Assembly (NCBI GenBank): GCA_019188255.1
Contig: JAETXT010000003.1
Span: 5,518,001-5,582,000, forward strand
Length of the DNA: 64,000 nucleotides
From: Verticillium longisporum
Taxonomy: Eukaryota; Ascomycota; Sordariomycetes; Glomerellales; Plectosphaerellaceae
Reading direction: 5' to 3'
Both the position numbers and the translations under genes were made by a program. Within the stretch, counting starts at the first letter, position 1. Each line of letters opens with the position of its first letter. Of the stretch, positions 21,375-32,630 are shown piece after piece. Below the pieces are notes generated by a model, which saw only the letters and a list, made by a program, of their open reading frames with translations, made no database searches and was not told where the DNA came from.

Positions 21375-24276
21375 TCAGAAGAGACCCCATCGCCCCCTTT
21401 CTTTCTCCTTCTCCTCCTTTTTCCCTCCCAGCTTCCTCTCTCGCTCACGGCCTTCCATCTGTCTCAAACTCTCCATCTTATCGAGGACGAGCTCGAGCAA
21501 TTCCTTGCGCTGATCACTTCCAGGTGATGCTTGATCTTGGGATCTTTACGAGCGAATTGCTCGATCTGCTCGTCACTCAAGTGTCTTCCGAGTCGGAGGT
21601 CTAGCTCTCGAGGGAAGTTGTAGTAAAACTCGGACAGAAGCTCGACGTTGAGGAAGAGGACTGCCGTCGACGCGAGCTTTGTCGCTACAGCATCAAGGAA
21701 TACTTCAGGGCAGTAGTACTTGTTTTTCAAGTCGGCGCACTGTTTTGACTTGACTGCCATGAGACGCATCTTGATAATGTCTGCGCGATCCCGCAAGAAG
21801 GCAGCCTCCCGCCCTGTTGGATCTTCGTCAGCCATCATACGTTATGTGTTGATAGGAGCAAGTCAGACGTACCTTTAGCGAGCAGAGCTGCACTGAAGCC
21901 TCCTGCACCGCTACGCCCATCTCCTTCCACAACAATGTCTCCTTTCCGCGCCTTGTCCACGAAAGTCATGACCTCTTTGAGTTTCCTCCTACCGCCCACA
22001 GTGTTCTCAATTCCCTTGAGGGCTGTTTCGCAATCCTGCAGTTCAGTCTTCAGGACGACGCTTGCATGCTCTCTCCCTTTGCTCCATTCGCGCTCCTCAA
22101 TGTCGATATCGAACTTGAAGGGTTTGATGCTGTTCTCCACCTGGTCACTCGTGCTGTAGAAGCGCTCATTCAGAATGGTTGATGCGGCCTCGGAGATGGC
22201 TTGTCGCGCAAATGGGTGGCTGGCAAAGGACGACTTGCCAATGAGACGATCAATCTGAGATTGAAGAGATGATGCCACAACAGTCGTGCCTAGACGACCA
22301 ACACCCAGCTTGGTGAGCGCAGAGGTGGATGCATCAAGTTGACGGCGCCAGTATAGAGAGTTAGCATCTGCCTTGGGAAGGTCGGCCAGATTGTCCGGCT
22401 CTGGACGTGCAGGAGAAAGATCCGTAATAGGCTTATTCCAGTAGCGAGCGGCCAGCAGGTCAAGAACCTTTTGGTCCAATTCGCGTTTGAGGACTTCGTG
22501 CATTTGTGTTCTGCCGAAACTTTCCGAGAACTGCTTGAATGAATGTTTGAAAGTGTCGAGGCTCTCTGCCAAGTATGATTCGGCTGACAGAGGCCTGTCG
22601 TTGTACTGGACCTTAAATTCATAGGTGGCTTCTTCCAGCTCCTGCCGAATGGCATCGCTCGTGGTTTGCAGGCTGGCAGACATGGTCTGCTCCAGAACAG
22701 TCATGAGTTTCTTCCTCAGCGTCACAGTACCCACGCTAAGACCACCGTCTTCCCCAAACTCTAGAGGATGAGAAGAGAAGAAGGCATTCTCGTTCTTGGA
22801 GATAGCTGATTGGAGGTTACTTGGACCCGCACGAAACAGGCCGGTGGCCTGGGGAGCTTTCGATACGACGCCAACATATCCCAGGCGAAGGGGGTATTGC
22901 TTGTCAGTTAGTATCGCGGCGCCGCGAGAGGCTTCGACAAGATCCATCTTGGTAATGACACCAATGGTGCGCTCACCCCTTGGGTCTACCCGGCGACTGG
23001 CGCGAAGCGCGGTGGAGTTGGCCAGATCGACATCAGCGGCAGAGATGGCGAGGATGACATTCGGGGCTTGAATGTACTTGTCGCATAATTCTGATATCCT
23101 CTGCTTCAGCTTCAAAGGCTGATCATGGCCAACCACCTGAATGTAGCCGGGCAAGTCTATCAAAGAGAGATCTGGCACATGGGGGAGTAGACCGTGAGAT
23201 GGATGGGGTCGTCGGAGACGCACTGCGAGTCGGGGACAGCTAGATTGAGCTCTGTCAATGTCCTTTGAATGGACGAAAAGTCCGTGATGCGTCGAAGACC
23301 AAGATCGGGAAACTCGCCATACTCGGCAGCAGAATCCGGGGTGTTGACAAGGGTGAGTTCTATTGGCCGCCGAGTGACCATGTTAGAACCTTTTGGTAGG
23401 AATTCGTGTCCAACGAGGGCTTCGAGGACTGAGCTCTTGCCAGAGGACTGTGATCCGATGACGACAATGGAGGGCAGGGTCAGTGTGCTCGACTGCCCAA
23501 CCTTTTGTAGCATGTTTCGGATTTCAATCATCTTCTTCGTCAGGAGCATCATCTGGTCATCCTTGGCGGCCTCGCCAGGGTCTCGCGGGTCTTCTTCTTC
23601 GGTCTTGTCGTAGCCATAAGCAGCTGCGGAGGCTCCGACGGCAACGGCAGCTCCGGCTTTGCTCTTGTGTGGCGGCTCTTCTCCCGGTCCACCAGAACTG
23701 CCGCCGTCTTGTCCCGTGCCTATATCTTCGTGAATTCGCAGGACTTTTTGTAGCCACTGCGGGGTCTCAAATTGATCCTTCGTGTTCTCCCAACCGCGCT
23801 TGGTTTGGTCGACGATGTCTTTTGCGCTTCCAAATAAACTGGTTGCTGTCTCAGATACACCGTCGGCTGTCCTGGTAGCCAAGTCCCACGCATTGTTGCT
23901 TAGTTCTGCCAGGTAACATTAGCGAAAGAAACAACCAAGTGACAGCTGCAATGACGAGTGAATGCAGGGTATACGTACGCGTAGCCTGATATTGGACCCA
24001 TGCAAATGTACCGATGGCGAGACCACCAAACATGGCAGGGATGCGGGCAAACTTGACGACGAGCTTGGGGAGGAAGCGGGCGAAGGAGGCATTGCGAACA
24101 ATTACGGCGTTATGAAAAGCGTTGCCTGAGAACCACATGCGCCGGCGTGTCGCTCGGACCGCGGCATCGGCGCGAAGCAACCCACCCGCTGGGAGACGAT
24201 GATATTGTCGAACCGTCTGTATGGCGGCGCGTCGCGTCAAGGGCGACAGCCCCGTGGCAAGGAGCCGTCCGCTCAT
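21375..24276 (-). CDS. MGM1: mitochondrial dynamin-like GTPase Mgm1/Msp1 (OPA1), frame broken twice
   Basis: An inner-membrane fusion and cristae-shaping GTPase. Exon 1 (24276-23979) encodes an Arg-rich mitochondrial presequence and a membrane segment (AMFGGLAIGTFAWVQ). Exons 23905-21873 and 21813-21375 follow introns of 73 and 59 nt (GTACGT donors). GTPase motifs are clear: P-loop GSQSSGKSS near residue 255, DLPG near 350, TKMD near 415, then the dynamin middle and effector regions. The frame slips at a C5 run (23181-23185), between HLTVYSP and HVPDLSLIDLPGY, and again near 21508-21513, after which the conserved basic tail (ELLELVLDKMESLRQMEGRE) runs on to a stop at 21375. One added base at each point gives 923 residues, the family's usual length. 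The gene is essential for respiratory growth, so assembly error is the likelier cause. Confidence 0.92.
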
Positions 24277-25157
24277 GCTGCCGGTAGAGCGTTGCACGTC
24301 GTGTGTGCTTGTGGCATGCAGGAGGTTGAGGATCCAGGAGGGTCGAAAAAAGCGGTCAAAGTGGTGACTGTTGACAATGTTGTCTGTGGCGTCGTTGCTG
24401 GTGTCGGCAGAGGGGAAAATGTCGTCGGTTGTCGGATCATGCAAACGAGACAGGCCCTGCACATACGAGGCTCGTCATTGCTGTACTCCAGGATCGTGGC
24501 GGTGGACCTGGCATCAGGCACGTCCCACTTGCCATAAGGTACCGAAGGCACTTAGCCTACCATAATAGTGGGTCAACTGCCTTGTCACTGGCGTGGCGCC
24601 ACTCCGCTCGACCTCGGATTATTGGACAGGGCAGCTTCACAGCTTGGGCATCTTCTGACGCAGTACCAGGCATGCAAGGCGGCCCGCTTGTTGCACTAAC
24701 CACTCCATATCGCCGCCGCCCTTCAACGTTGTGATAGGCATAGTCGTTGAAAGCGTAGCACGCATTGACTCACCCTGTTCAACCTCTCCAAGCATCAGAC
24801 CCAGTTCCATAAGGCACCTTGCGCATGGTCCTGTGTGTGTCTTGTCTCGATACTTTTCCCACCAGGACCGGGAGCACTCTAGACCGCCGACCAAAGAGGG
24901 GCCGTTGATCTTGTTGCCACTGTGCCACGCTCCGTTCCTATGCCACTTGATTGCGCCATTCGCACAGGATTGACGACGAGTGTTGGTATATGACACGCGA
25001 CGAACTCCCTTAATAACACAACACGAATTCTGAAGCTACTTTCCATTTCGCACGTTGCTAAACCCAAACCTACGACTTGCGCAGCAGCGTGCTCAAACTG
25101 TCATCCCATCTCGACGGTGCCTCGGATCAGCAGAGCACCAACCTTCCCTTTCCCGCG
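24277..25157. other. divergent promoter region, MGM1 / DUG3
   Basis: This holds about 880 bp between two divergent starts. Only weak fragments of the TACCTAGG motif (AAGGTACC near 24537) are present. No open frame has recognisable features. Confidence 0.5.
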
Positions 25158-26736
25158 ATGTGCCGGTTCTTGGTAAGACGCAGAGTTCTGTCCGGCGACC
25201 GCTCAATGAGAGACTCTGGCTGACAGGGCCCAATCAGATGTATCGCGGCAGCGACGAGATCCTCCTCTCAAAGTTGATCCTCGATCCAACCCACTCGATC
25301 CTGAAACAGTCATTCGACTCCCGTCTACGACTAGTAGGGCTGACTATCACCTCCTGAATTTGCTCCCAGTTTCTGACCGCGCTATCGCAACAGGATACTC
25401 GACGCGGACAGAACAATGCCGATGGCTTTGGCATTGGGTGGTACACCGATCCCAAGCTCGGCCAGGCCCCGTGCCTCTTCACTTCGACGATACCTGCCTG
25501 GAACTGTACCAACCTCCAACGGATCGCCTCAAAGACGGCTTCGCGCCTGGTCTTTGCCCATGTACGCGCTACCACTGAGGGTTCGCTCAGCGAGGACAAC
25601 TGCCACCCATTCTGCCATGGCAGCCTGATGTGGATGCACAACGGTGGCCTCGGCGGCTGGAAGCATATCAAGAGAAGACTCGCAGAAAGACTAGCAGATA
25701 AATGGTACTTGGGTGTTTGCGGAGGAACCGACAGCGAGTGGGCGTTTGCACTGTTCCTCGACACCCTCCAGAGGATGGGTCACGATCCGAGCTCGCAACC
25801 GCATGGCGGTTTTGGGCCGACCGTCTTGAGAAAAGCCATGTTGAAGACGATTGCGCTGATCAACGAGCTGATCGACCAGATCCCGGACAGTGTCATTCAG
25901 GCTGAGAACGTCGACACCCGAAGCCTCCTGAACTTCGCCGTCAGCGATGGTCACAGCATCATATGCACTCGGTACATCAGTAGTGCCACGGACGAAGCTG
26001 CAAGCTTGTACTATTCCTCTGGGACCGAGTGGGAGACACGCACAAGCTCCCCAGATGACAGGAACTACCAGATGGAACGTCGAGACAAAGGCGCTGACAT
26101 TGTCTTGGTCGCCAGCGAGCCCTTGACCTTCGAAAGGGGTATTTGACCCTCTCCATCCCGTTGGCCCTGCTTACTGACACGGCACTTCCAGAGAACTGGG
26201 TGAACGTGCCGACCAACTCGGTGCTCACCATACACAACCAGACAGTGATGGTGCACCCCATTGTCGACGAATATTTCGACCGGAGTCCTTACCACGTCCG
26301 TTCCAGCGCTTTCGTCCAAGCTAAGGGTCTGACCGCCAACGAAAAAGCCTCGGCACACCTGAGCCCTTCTGTCTCTGCCCTGGCGCCGAACCCTGAAGCA
26401 CAGAGGAAGGCGATGCTAGGCCCTGCGGTTCCTCTGGGCGTTACTCGGAAGAGCGACTCCGTCAGTGCTTCAGGCAAGACCAGGCCTGCGAGTGGCCTTC
26501 ACGAAGCATCTACACCGAGCGACGCGAGGTCCATCCTGACGTTGTCCAGCAGCCAAAGTACCACATCACGACCACAAGTGCAGGGCAATATCAAGGTGAA
26601 ACGGAAGACATTGGACGTCTCTGAGCAAGCTCCAACAGAAGTGGACAGTGACTCCGATACAGCAGAACAGCCGGGTCAGGGGATCGGGCATCCTAATAAG
26701 CTGTCAAGGTTCTTTCCAGAACTGACGATGAACTAG
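25158..26736 (+). CDS. DUG3: DUG3-type class II glutamine amidotransferase
   Basis: A subunit of the Dug complex that degrades glutathione outside the gamma-glutamyl transpeptidase route. There are four exons, 25158-25172, 25238-25333, 25394-26138 and 26192-26736, with introns of 65, 60 and 53 nt (CTGAC branch sites visible in the first and third). They give 466 residues in one frame. Exon 1 encodes only MCRFL, which places the nucleophilic Cys2 required in class II (Ntn) amidotransferases. Typical core motifs follow: GSDEILLSKLILDPTHSI, NADGFGIGWYTD, FAHVRATTEGSLSEDNCHPF, MWMHNGGLGGWK, CGGTDSEWAFALF. The Ser/Pro-rich C-terminal 140 residues are probably disordered. The five-codon first exon is easy for automated annotation to miss. 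The gene is intact. Confidence 0.94.
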
Positions 26737-27674
26737 TGCGTTGGTCTTCGGGATAGGTTTTGGGGGCTTGAAAATGCCAAGTGTCTAGCGGCGGATTGTA
26801 CTTGCTATAGAGATGCCTTAATCCTGAAGTGAACTGTGATGGTTCACCTTCATCTCTACTCTAACGTGGTGATACATGTATGTTATCATCCTATTTGGTG
26901 TGAGTCGCGATATGATCCTTTACGAAATGATCTCGTGGGCTACCGTTCATACGAATGCCCTCCGCCGGGGTCCTTGCCACCGCGCCTATGGCACATTGTA
27001 ACTCTTCCTTACTCCATGATTGACCAGCGGTACGTTCAGCCCTCCCAGGTCTGCGAAATTGGGGGGTTAGGGCTGTTGGAAGACTCCAGCCTGAATCCTC
27101 GCAGCGTGTGACAGGTGGGCGAACCTAATGCCGAGGTACTGATTCGGTTGCGTTACGCAATGACTGAGCTTCACCACGCCTGCCTTGCCCTCAGAGATGA
27201 TTGTCTCCCGGCCAACTTCTAGGCGATCAGCCTCGCTGCATGAAAAGAACAGATCTTGCGAAAATCTAAGTCGTATTTTACGGTAGTTGACCCGCTCATG
27301 ATGGGCTACCTGAGCCGCTATAATAAGGTACGTGATCGTTGTGCTTGCAACTCGAGCTGAATGTGACTAGCAGCAGTCCAAATCTGCTCCTGCAGCACGT
27401 TGCTCACAATGGTACGCTGTTCTCGCGTTCTCTCGCTGTGCAGCTGACAACCCATTACCAGATCCTCGGATCTCTACGAGACTGATCCTCTCACATGCCA
27501 CATCTTCTGCCAACCCCGCGTGATGAAAAGTGCGACTTATGCTGAAGAGAACTCCAGCCAGCATTAATAGTTGAGGGCAGGCTGGGTCTAAGAACAGCAA
27601 CCCCAATGACAGTCCTGCGCGAGACGTTGACGGGCCAAATCACCACAGCTGATTTGTTGATGAAGCCCTCCTCC
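26737..27674. other. convergent 3' intergenic region
   Basis: This holds the 3' flanks of DUG3 and the Cys-rich gene. Short frames occur without recognisable domains, and there is no TACCTAGG cluster and no RNA gene. Confidence 0.45.
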
Positions 27675-28376
27675 TCAGGCGCCCGCTGCCGCCTGATGTG
27701 CCTCGTATGGAGCTTGAGTCTCTGACACGATGCCTGGATCAACGTGGTAGAACTTGGCCGGGTGCTGCTTCAGAGCGAGCTGCTCCTTCATGGTGGGCTG
27801 GTCCTCCAGCGTGCCGGCGCAAGACTCGTCGACCAGAGTCGCACTACTGGCTCTGCTGCGCGTGGTCACGCTGTCCTCGCCGCCAATGTCGCTGACGATG
27901 GTCACGTCCCAAAACTTGACGCCGAGAAGGTAGTCCTTTCGCTTGTGCAGGCGCGGCAGGTCGTCCTCGGGCCCGTACTTGAGCGCCCACATGATTCTTC
28001 CGTATTCCTCGGCGAACTCGGCCACCCACTGTATCTCCTCGACCTGTTCGGTCCGCGACTTCTCCACGCGCCGGTCCACCCAGTCCTCCCTGGATCGGTA
28101 GCTGTCCAGGAACAGGCTCTTCTGTTGGTCGGGCAGGTCGCGGTCCTGGAGGATGGCCCGCTCGTCGTCCTCGGCCCTCTCTGCGCGCCGGCGCTCGTTC
28201 GTGTCCCAGTGCCGCGTGTGACATTCCTCGCAACGCCACTTGTAGTGTATCTGGGCCATGACCTCCTGCTCGGAGGGCTCGCAGATGACGGAGCTGCAGT
28301 CGCTGGTGCAGTGTATCTTCCACAGCTGCTTGTGGTCGCAGCCTCCGTAGGAAAGAAATGCCAGGCAACACGGCAT
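27675..28376 (-). CDS. Cys-rich protein of unknown function
   Basis: A 233-residue single-exon protein starting MPCCLAFLSYGGCDHK. The N-terminal 60 residues hold nine Cys and several His (CC, GC-DH, HC, DC, C, then CEECHTRHW) in an arrangement that suggests a zinc-binding module. The middle is a charged, probably helical region (ERRRAERAEDDERAIL, RREDWVDRRVEKSR pattern), and the C-terminal 70 residues look disordered. A long open frame on the opposite strand (27744-28409) is a GC-driven shadow. I do not recognise the family, though I have a vague memory of similar MPCCL-starting hypothetical proteins in Sordariomycetes. It has no obvious partner nearby. Confidence 0.6.
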   Translation of the reverse strand: MPCCLAFLSYGGCDHKQLWKIHCTSDCSSVICEPSEQEVMAQIHYKWRCEECHTRHWDTNERRRAERAEDDERAILQDRDLPDQQKSLFLDSYRSREDWVDRRVEKSRTEQVEEIQWVAEFAEEYGRIMWALKYGPEDDLPRLHKRKDYLLGVKFWDVTIVSDIGGEDSVTTRSRASSATLVDESCAGTLEDQPTMKEQLALKQHPAKFYHVDPGIVSETQAPYEAHQAAAGA

Positions 28377-29790
28377 CCTGACCCAGACAGCCGCAACGGA
28401 AGCGCGTGATGGACCTTGGCGAACGGCAGAGCACCGGAGCAGGTCTTTGAGAGCCTCGCAGGGAGTGCAGGGGTGGGGAAGAGGGTGGTGAGTCCTAGGC
28501 GGGAGTGGCCTCTGACATCAAATATACCAAGGGCCGTATTGGATAGAAGGCAAGAGCGATGCAGTACCTGACATCGATCAGACCCATCCTAATGCGATGG
28601 GCTGGAGATTGGCACACCATAAAATCCCACTTCACTGCTTTTGTGAAGTGCTCGTATTGTGGAAGTTTTAGGACGTCAGGTGCCAACATTGAGTATTTGT
28701 TTGTTAAAGGCGGAGGGACACTTCACGCTGGCGAGGGAGGTGCAGGCATAACTGCGCGAGGGTGAGTGTTCAATGCTGCATATACACTTTACATACTTAA
28801 GGCAGTTAAGCTATCGTGGGGAGCATGCTGTGGCAGTGGCTGCGTATTATGGCGCCATGTAACGATGTCAACCTCCTCCCTGGCTTTGAGAGACCATGGT
28901 CGTTTTTCGTATACGCTTACCAGGTGTTCCCAGTCGGGATTGGTAGAAGAACAACACGACAAGTGGTTTGCCGTCTTCCGAGGAAGAAGCCCTCTAGAGA
29001 ACGACGCCACGGGCGTGAGGACGGATAGACAACAGCTTTTCATTTGTTGGCGCCATTTGACTTCATCGACGCAGAATGGTGTGGCACCCCAGCACACGCC
29101 AACCGCATCACATTCGGCTGTGGCCATCGCCACAGGCACAAGAGCACAAGCCCAACGCATGGATTCAGTCGGATGAAGGCTATGACCTGGAAGTACAGGC
29201 GGGGCGTGCAGAAGGGCCGATGAATCGAACCTTGATATTTCGCCGGGCTCAGGACTCAGCAGTTCAGACGGCGACGTTACTTGTAACATCTGGCGCATAG
29301 CCAGCAGCATGTGTGCCCGCCCCAGTCGAGGGCAGTGTGATGTCCGCCACATGCTGACATTCATTGTCAGGGAGAAGGTGATTGCTCACAAGAGACAACT
29401 CGAATGTCAACATCATGCCACTTTCTACGGCCGCCGATCAAGGAACATGATCTTCAGGCTATCGCTCGAGGCCAAGAAAGACAACGCTGCGTCCAGCGCT
29501 GTCTGCCGACCGCCACGTCGTCAACGACTCGAATGAACAACACGGGGTTGGATCAACGGGGCAACAAGTACACGGACAAAAGCACCCGTCAACCCTATAG
29601 ACAGTACCTCTGAAGGCGATTTTTCGCGATGCGGAGAGTGGGCGAACAGCGCAGTGGTATATGACTTGAGCTGACTGAATGTCCATTCAACGGTGATGTA
29701 TGTAGATGGGAGAAGATCGGAGTAGTACTACGGTCCGCCGTCCACAACTTGTATGCCGGTTTCTCAAGCCCTAAAGCACGGGTATTCACG
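28377..29790. other. 1.4-kb intergenic region
   Basis: This lies upstream of the Cys-rich gene and downstream of the cystinosin-type gene. A 191-codon minus-strand frame (28789-29364) has no domain, no conserved-looking composition and no clear gene context, so I leave it out. I see no RNA gene. Confidence 0.4.
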
Positions 29791-30741
29791 CTAGTCCAGC
29801 CTCTGGTGTTCCTCGTCGCCCTGCAGGAGGGCAGATCTTTCTGCCGACTTGCTGGCTGGCGCGCGATAGAGCACATAATGCTGGGTCATGAAAATCAGGT
29901 CGTAGATCATGGACACGTTGCCGAGGGCAAACTTGACGGGGTTGCCAGTGATGCCAGACCAGTCGCGCTGCAGGTACGAATCGATGCCCTGCTGAGAGCA
30001 GGACAGGAGGCCGCCGACAAAGTCCAGGAGGATCTGCAGGATGGACCAGCCCTTGGTCGACTTGTTCCTGTAGTTGGTGACGACCTGGGGCGTGTACTTG
30101 ATAAGAGTGACGACAAGCTTGACGTAGGACACGGCATAGACAACGTCGAGCGCACACCAGGCGTACTGCGGGTCGCCGGGCTGGGCGGACGCGACGATCA
30201 GCGAGACGGACGCGACGCCGACGATGCAGCCAAAGGCGATACCGAGGATGAAGCGGCTGGGGCGGTTGCCTGGGCTGGGGGTAAAGCCCCAAACCTTGGG
30301 CCAGTACTGGCTCGTCGTGATGACGGACAGGATGAAGCCGTGCGCCGCAAAGGTTATGTCGTTGAAGGCGACGGTCGGGTGTAGGCCATGGTTTCGTGCC
30401 GCGTACTGCTGACGGACGACGGGCGAATAGAAGAGCGCTGCGTTGGAAACAACGTAGGCGAGGAAACCTATCGTTGCAGAGGGGTCCGTCAGCCAAGGTT
30501 CGTCACGGCGCGTGCCCCGAGGCCGCGCGAACAGTCCTCACGAGCAAGACAACAAGGCAGACGCGAGGTGAGGTGCGTGCATACCCAGGCAGTTGATCAG
30601 CGGGAAATCGACCGTCGTTCCAGCAGTCGTTTTCCTGCGATAGTTCAGGATGGACTGCGGATAGAACGATGCCGACCAGCAGAGGAAGTAGACCCAGCCA
30701 AACAGCTGGGAGACGACGACGAGGAAGCCGTCTCCAACCAT
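29791..30741 (-). CDS. ERS1: cystinosin-type PQ-loop transporter (Ers1/CTNS family)
   Basis: A lysosomal/vacuolar cystine-proton symporter family member. Exon 1 (30741-30585) joins exon 2 (30467-29791) across a 117-nt intron (GTATGC donor) to give 277 residues with about seven hydrophobic segments. The two PQ-loop motifs are visible: WSASFYPQSILNYRRK near residue 25 and VTLIKYTPQVVTNYRNKST in the second half, followed by GWSILQILLDFVGGLLS, which is typical of cystinosin. The start chosen is the ATG at 30741 (MVGDGFLVVV); upstream in-frame codons lack an ATG. The C-terminus ends with Ser/Ala and acidic residues that could hold a sorting signal. The frame is intact. A TACCTAGG cluster lies about 240 bp upstream. 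Confidence 0.88.
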
Positions 30742-31100
30742 GGCTGCGGCGTTCAACCAAAATGCGACGTGATGCAGGGACCGGCGCCAAGGAGGGGTCG
30801 GGGTCGAGTACAGGCAGTGTAAGGGTAGCTGTTCTGGAGCCCAAGTTGTGCTTCTGCGAGCGCCGATCAGACCAGGGAGCCGATTGGTAGTGCGTGTTGC
30901 TTTGACGTGTTTGGAGGCTGGAGATGATTACTTAACGGGGCCAGTTTGGAGGTCGAAGCCGCCCCACTTTCTCCATACCGGTACCTACTACTAAGGTACC
31001 TACCTAGGTACCTAAGTAAGGACCCTCATCCGTGCCCCCCCTCCTCATGGGAGACTCATGATACCACCCCTCACGATGGTATCACATGGCCCAAGGCTCA
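30742..31100. other. intergenic, upstream of the cystinosin-type gene
   Basis: This is promoter sequence for the cystinosin-type gene and the 3' flank of the small 2EXR-like gene. It contains the motif cluster at 30976-31020 and otherwise nothing supported. Confidence 0.5.
30976..31020. repeat. TACCTAGG-type motif cluster (c)
   Basis: GGTACCTAC, AAGGTACCTACCTAGGTACC and TAAGTAAG units are tightly packed about 240 bp upstream of the cystinosin-type start. Confidence 0.65.
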
Positions 31101-31673
31101 TCACGCCAAGCACCCGCGTGTGTCGTGGCTCTCCATGACACGGCGGAGCCACTGAACATAGTCCTCAAACCCCGTCGTGCTGCCGTAGATCCTCACGCGC
31201 CCGACGCCCCGGACGCCCTCAAACAGCGTGAGCACGCCGTGATCCGCGCCGAGGAAGGCAGCCTGCCATACCTCGAGCGTCAGCTCGTCGACGTCCGCAA
31301 AGGCCCGCGCCAGAGCGTCCCTGTCGTAGGCCGGGTCGCAGTCGAGCCGCACGCGCATGTGATAACGCCGTATGCGCGCCGCCGCCGCCGCTTCCCTGAC
31401 CGGCGGATAGCCCACGCGGAGCCGGGGGAACGACGTGAGCATCGTCTGGTGGGCGAGAAAGGTGTTTTCCCCATACAGCATGCCGACCGCCTCGGCGTGC
31501 GTCTGACGGCAGGCCGCCAGGATGGCCGTGTGCAGCGGCCGCGACGAGTGCGCGCCGAGGAGGTTGCGCGTCAGAGGCGGGTGCACGAGGAGGTGCCTGT
31601 AGATTTCCAATCGCATCTCGACGGGGAGCCAGTGGAGAAACGGGCAGGACGACTCTGCTGTGCGACACGACAT
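31101..31673 (-). CDS. small 2EXR / F-box-like protein
   Basis: A 190-residue predicted protein from MSCRTAES. It has LPVEMRLEIYRHLLVHP, then HTAILAACRQTHAEAVGMLYGENTF. This is the signature of the fungal 2EXR (F-box-like) group, in which LP-E-R--IY begins the domain and CRQ--EEA--LYGEN-F ends it. Such proteins are abundant in filamentous fungi and mostly uncharacterised. An in-frame ATG at 31742 would add 23 residues without domain content. The rest of the protein is Arg/Ala-rich and ends near RRVMESHDTRG. No introns are needed. The family call is fair; the function is unknown. Confidence 0.65.
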   Translation of the reverse strand: MSCRTAESSCPFLHWLPVEMRLEIYRHLLVHPPLTRNLLGAHSSRPLHTAILAACRQTHAEAVGMLYGENTFLAHQTMLTSFPRLRVGYPPVREAAAAARIRRYHMRVRLDCDPAYDRDALARAFADVDELTLEVWQAAFLGADHGVLTLFEGVRGVGRVRIYGSTTGFEDYVQWLRRVMESHDTRGCLA

Positions 31674-32630
31674 GCTGTGAGATGTATGCCCGGCTCGGTG
31701 GTTGCTGTGTCTTGGCGCACAGGAGAGATACGACACGAGCACTCAAGTCGTCTTCACGCTCTGTTGTTTTAAGGTTTGGTCATTCCATCCCAGCCAGGCC
31801 GGCTTATCACAGTTATTCCATCGTCTGAAATGTCGTCGATTAGCACGCAAGACCCCCGCGCGCCATGGGCGCAAGTCAGACACGGAGTGAGGTCATGAGT
31901 CGATCTAAGCCTGATCCGTATCAGGGGCTGGCAACAACCTCTGACGAACCAGCTTCGCCAGCTCCTGGGTTCTGTCAGCTCCATTGCCGCCGCCAGCGGA
32001 TGCGACAACGGGGGAGGCCATGTTGCGCTGAACTGGGAAGAGTAACAACGAAAAGTTGGTGGTCAGAGTCGTAAGAATCATTTCTTTAGCCAATTGCCCA
32101 ATTGCAACACCGGCTAGGCTATCTAATATGTCTCTCCAGGGACAGCATGCACCCAGGACAAGCGCCCCGGCCCCAAGGAGCAGCCCCTATGTGAAGTCTA
32201 TCACTTCTTTTGCCGGCATGGCCCGCCTGCCCATGTCGTAGTGCGTTGTTCTATAGGAAACGCAGTCTTGCGAAGGAACGGCTGGCCGCGGCGCAGACTC
32301 AGTCTACCCCTCCCGTCAAGTGGAACAATGGCGACAAGAAAGAAATAAACAAGAAAACCCACGAGAATTCGCATATGCTGCCGTAACGCCTGTAAAGAAA
32401 TCAAAACGACGGCGACCCTTTGGGAGGGGGTGGCAGCAGCCATGAATTCCCCGATCAATGCCCGTAGAGTCCCCGTCAACCCATCTTTATCCGCCCAGTC
32501 CACCGTCTCCTCGACAGACAACCTGCTCAACTACATGCCACGAATGCTGTACCGCGCGATACTACGCCATGCAAATACGACCGGAAAAGAATGCACTGCG
32601 AAGCTTCATGGGGGCAATCCTTGATACCGC
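31674..32630. other. intergenic, 3' of AGC1
   Basis: This is the 3' flank of the carrier gene and upstream region of the 2EXR-like gene. Only short frames without domains are present, and there is no motif cluster. Confidence 0.45.

Noticed and set aside
27744..28409. 221-codon plus-strand open frame opposite the Cys-rich gene
   Set aside because: Val/Leu-rich translation of the complementary strand; the minus-strand reading has the more protein-like pattern.
28789..29364. 191-codon minus-strand open frame
   Set aside because: No domain, odd composition, no leader or intron signals; could not be supported.
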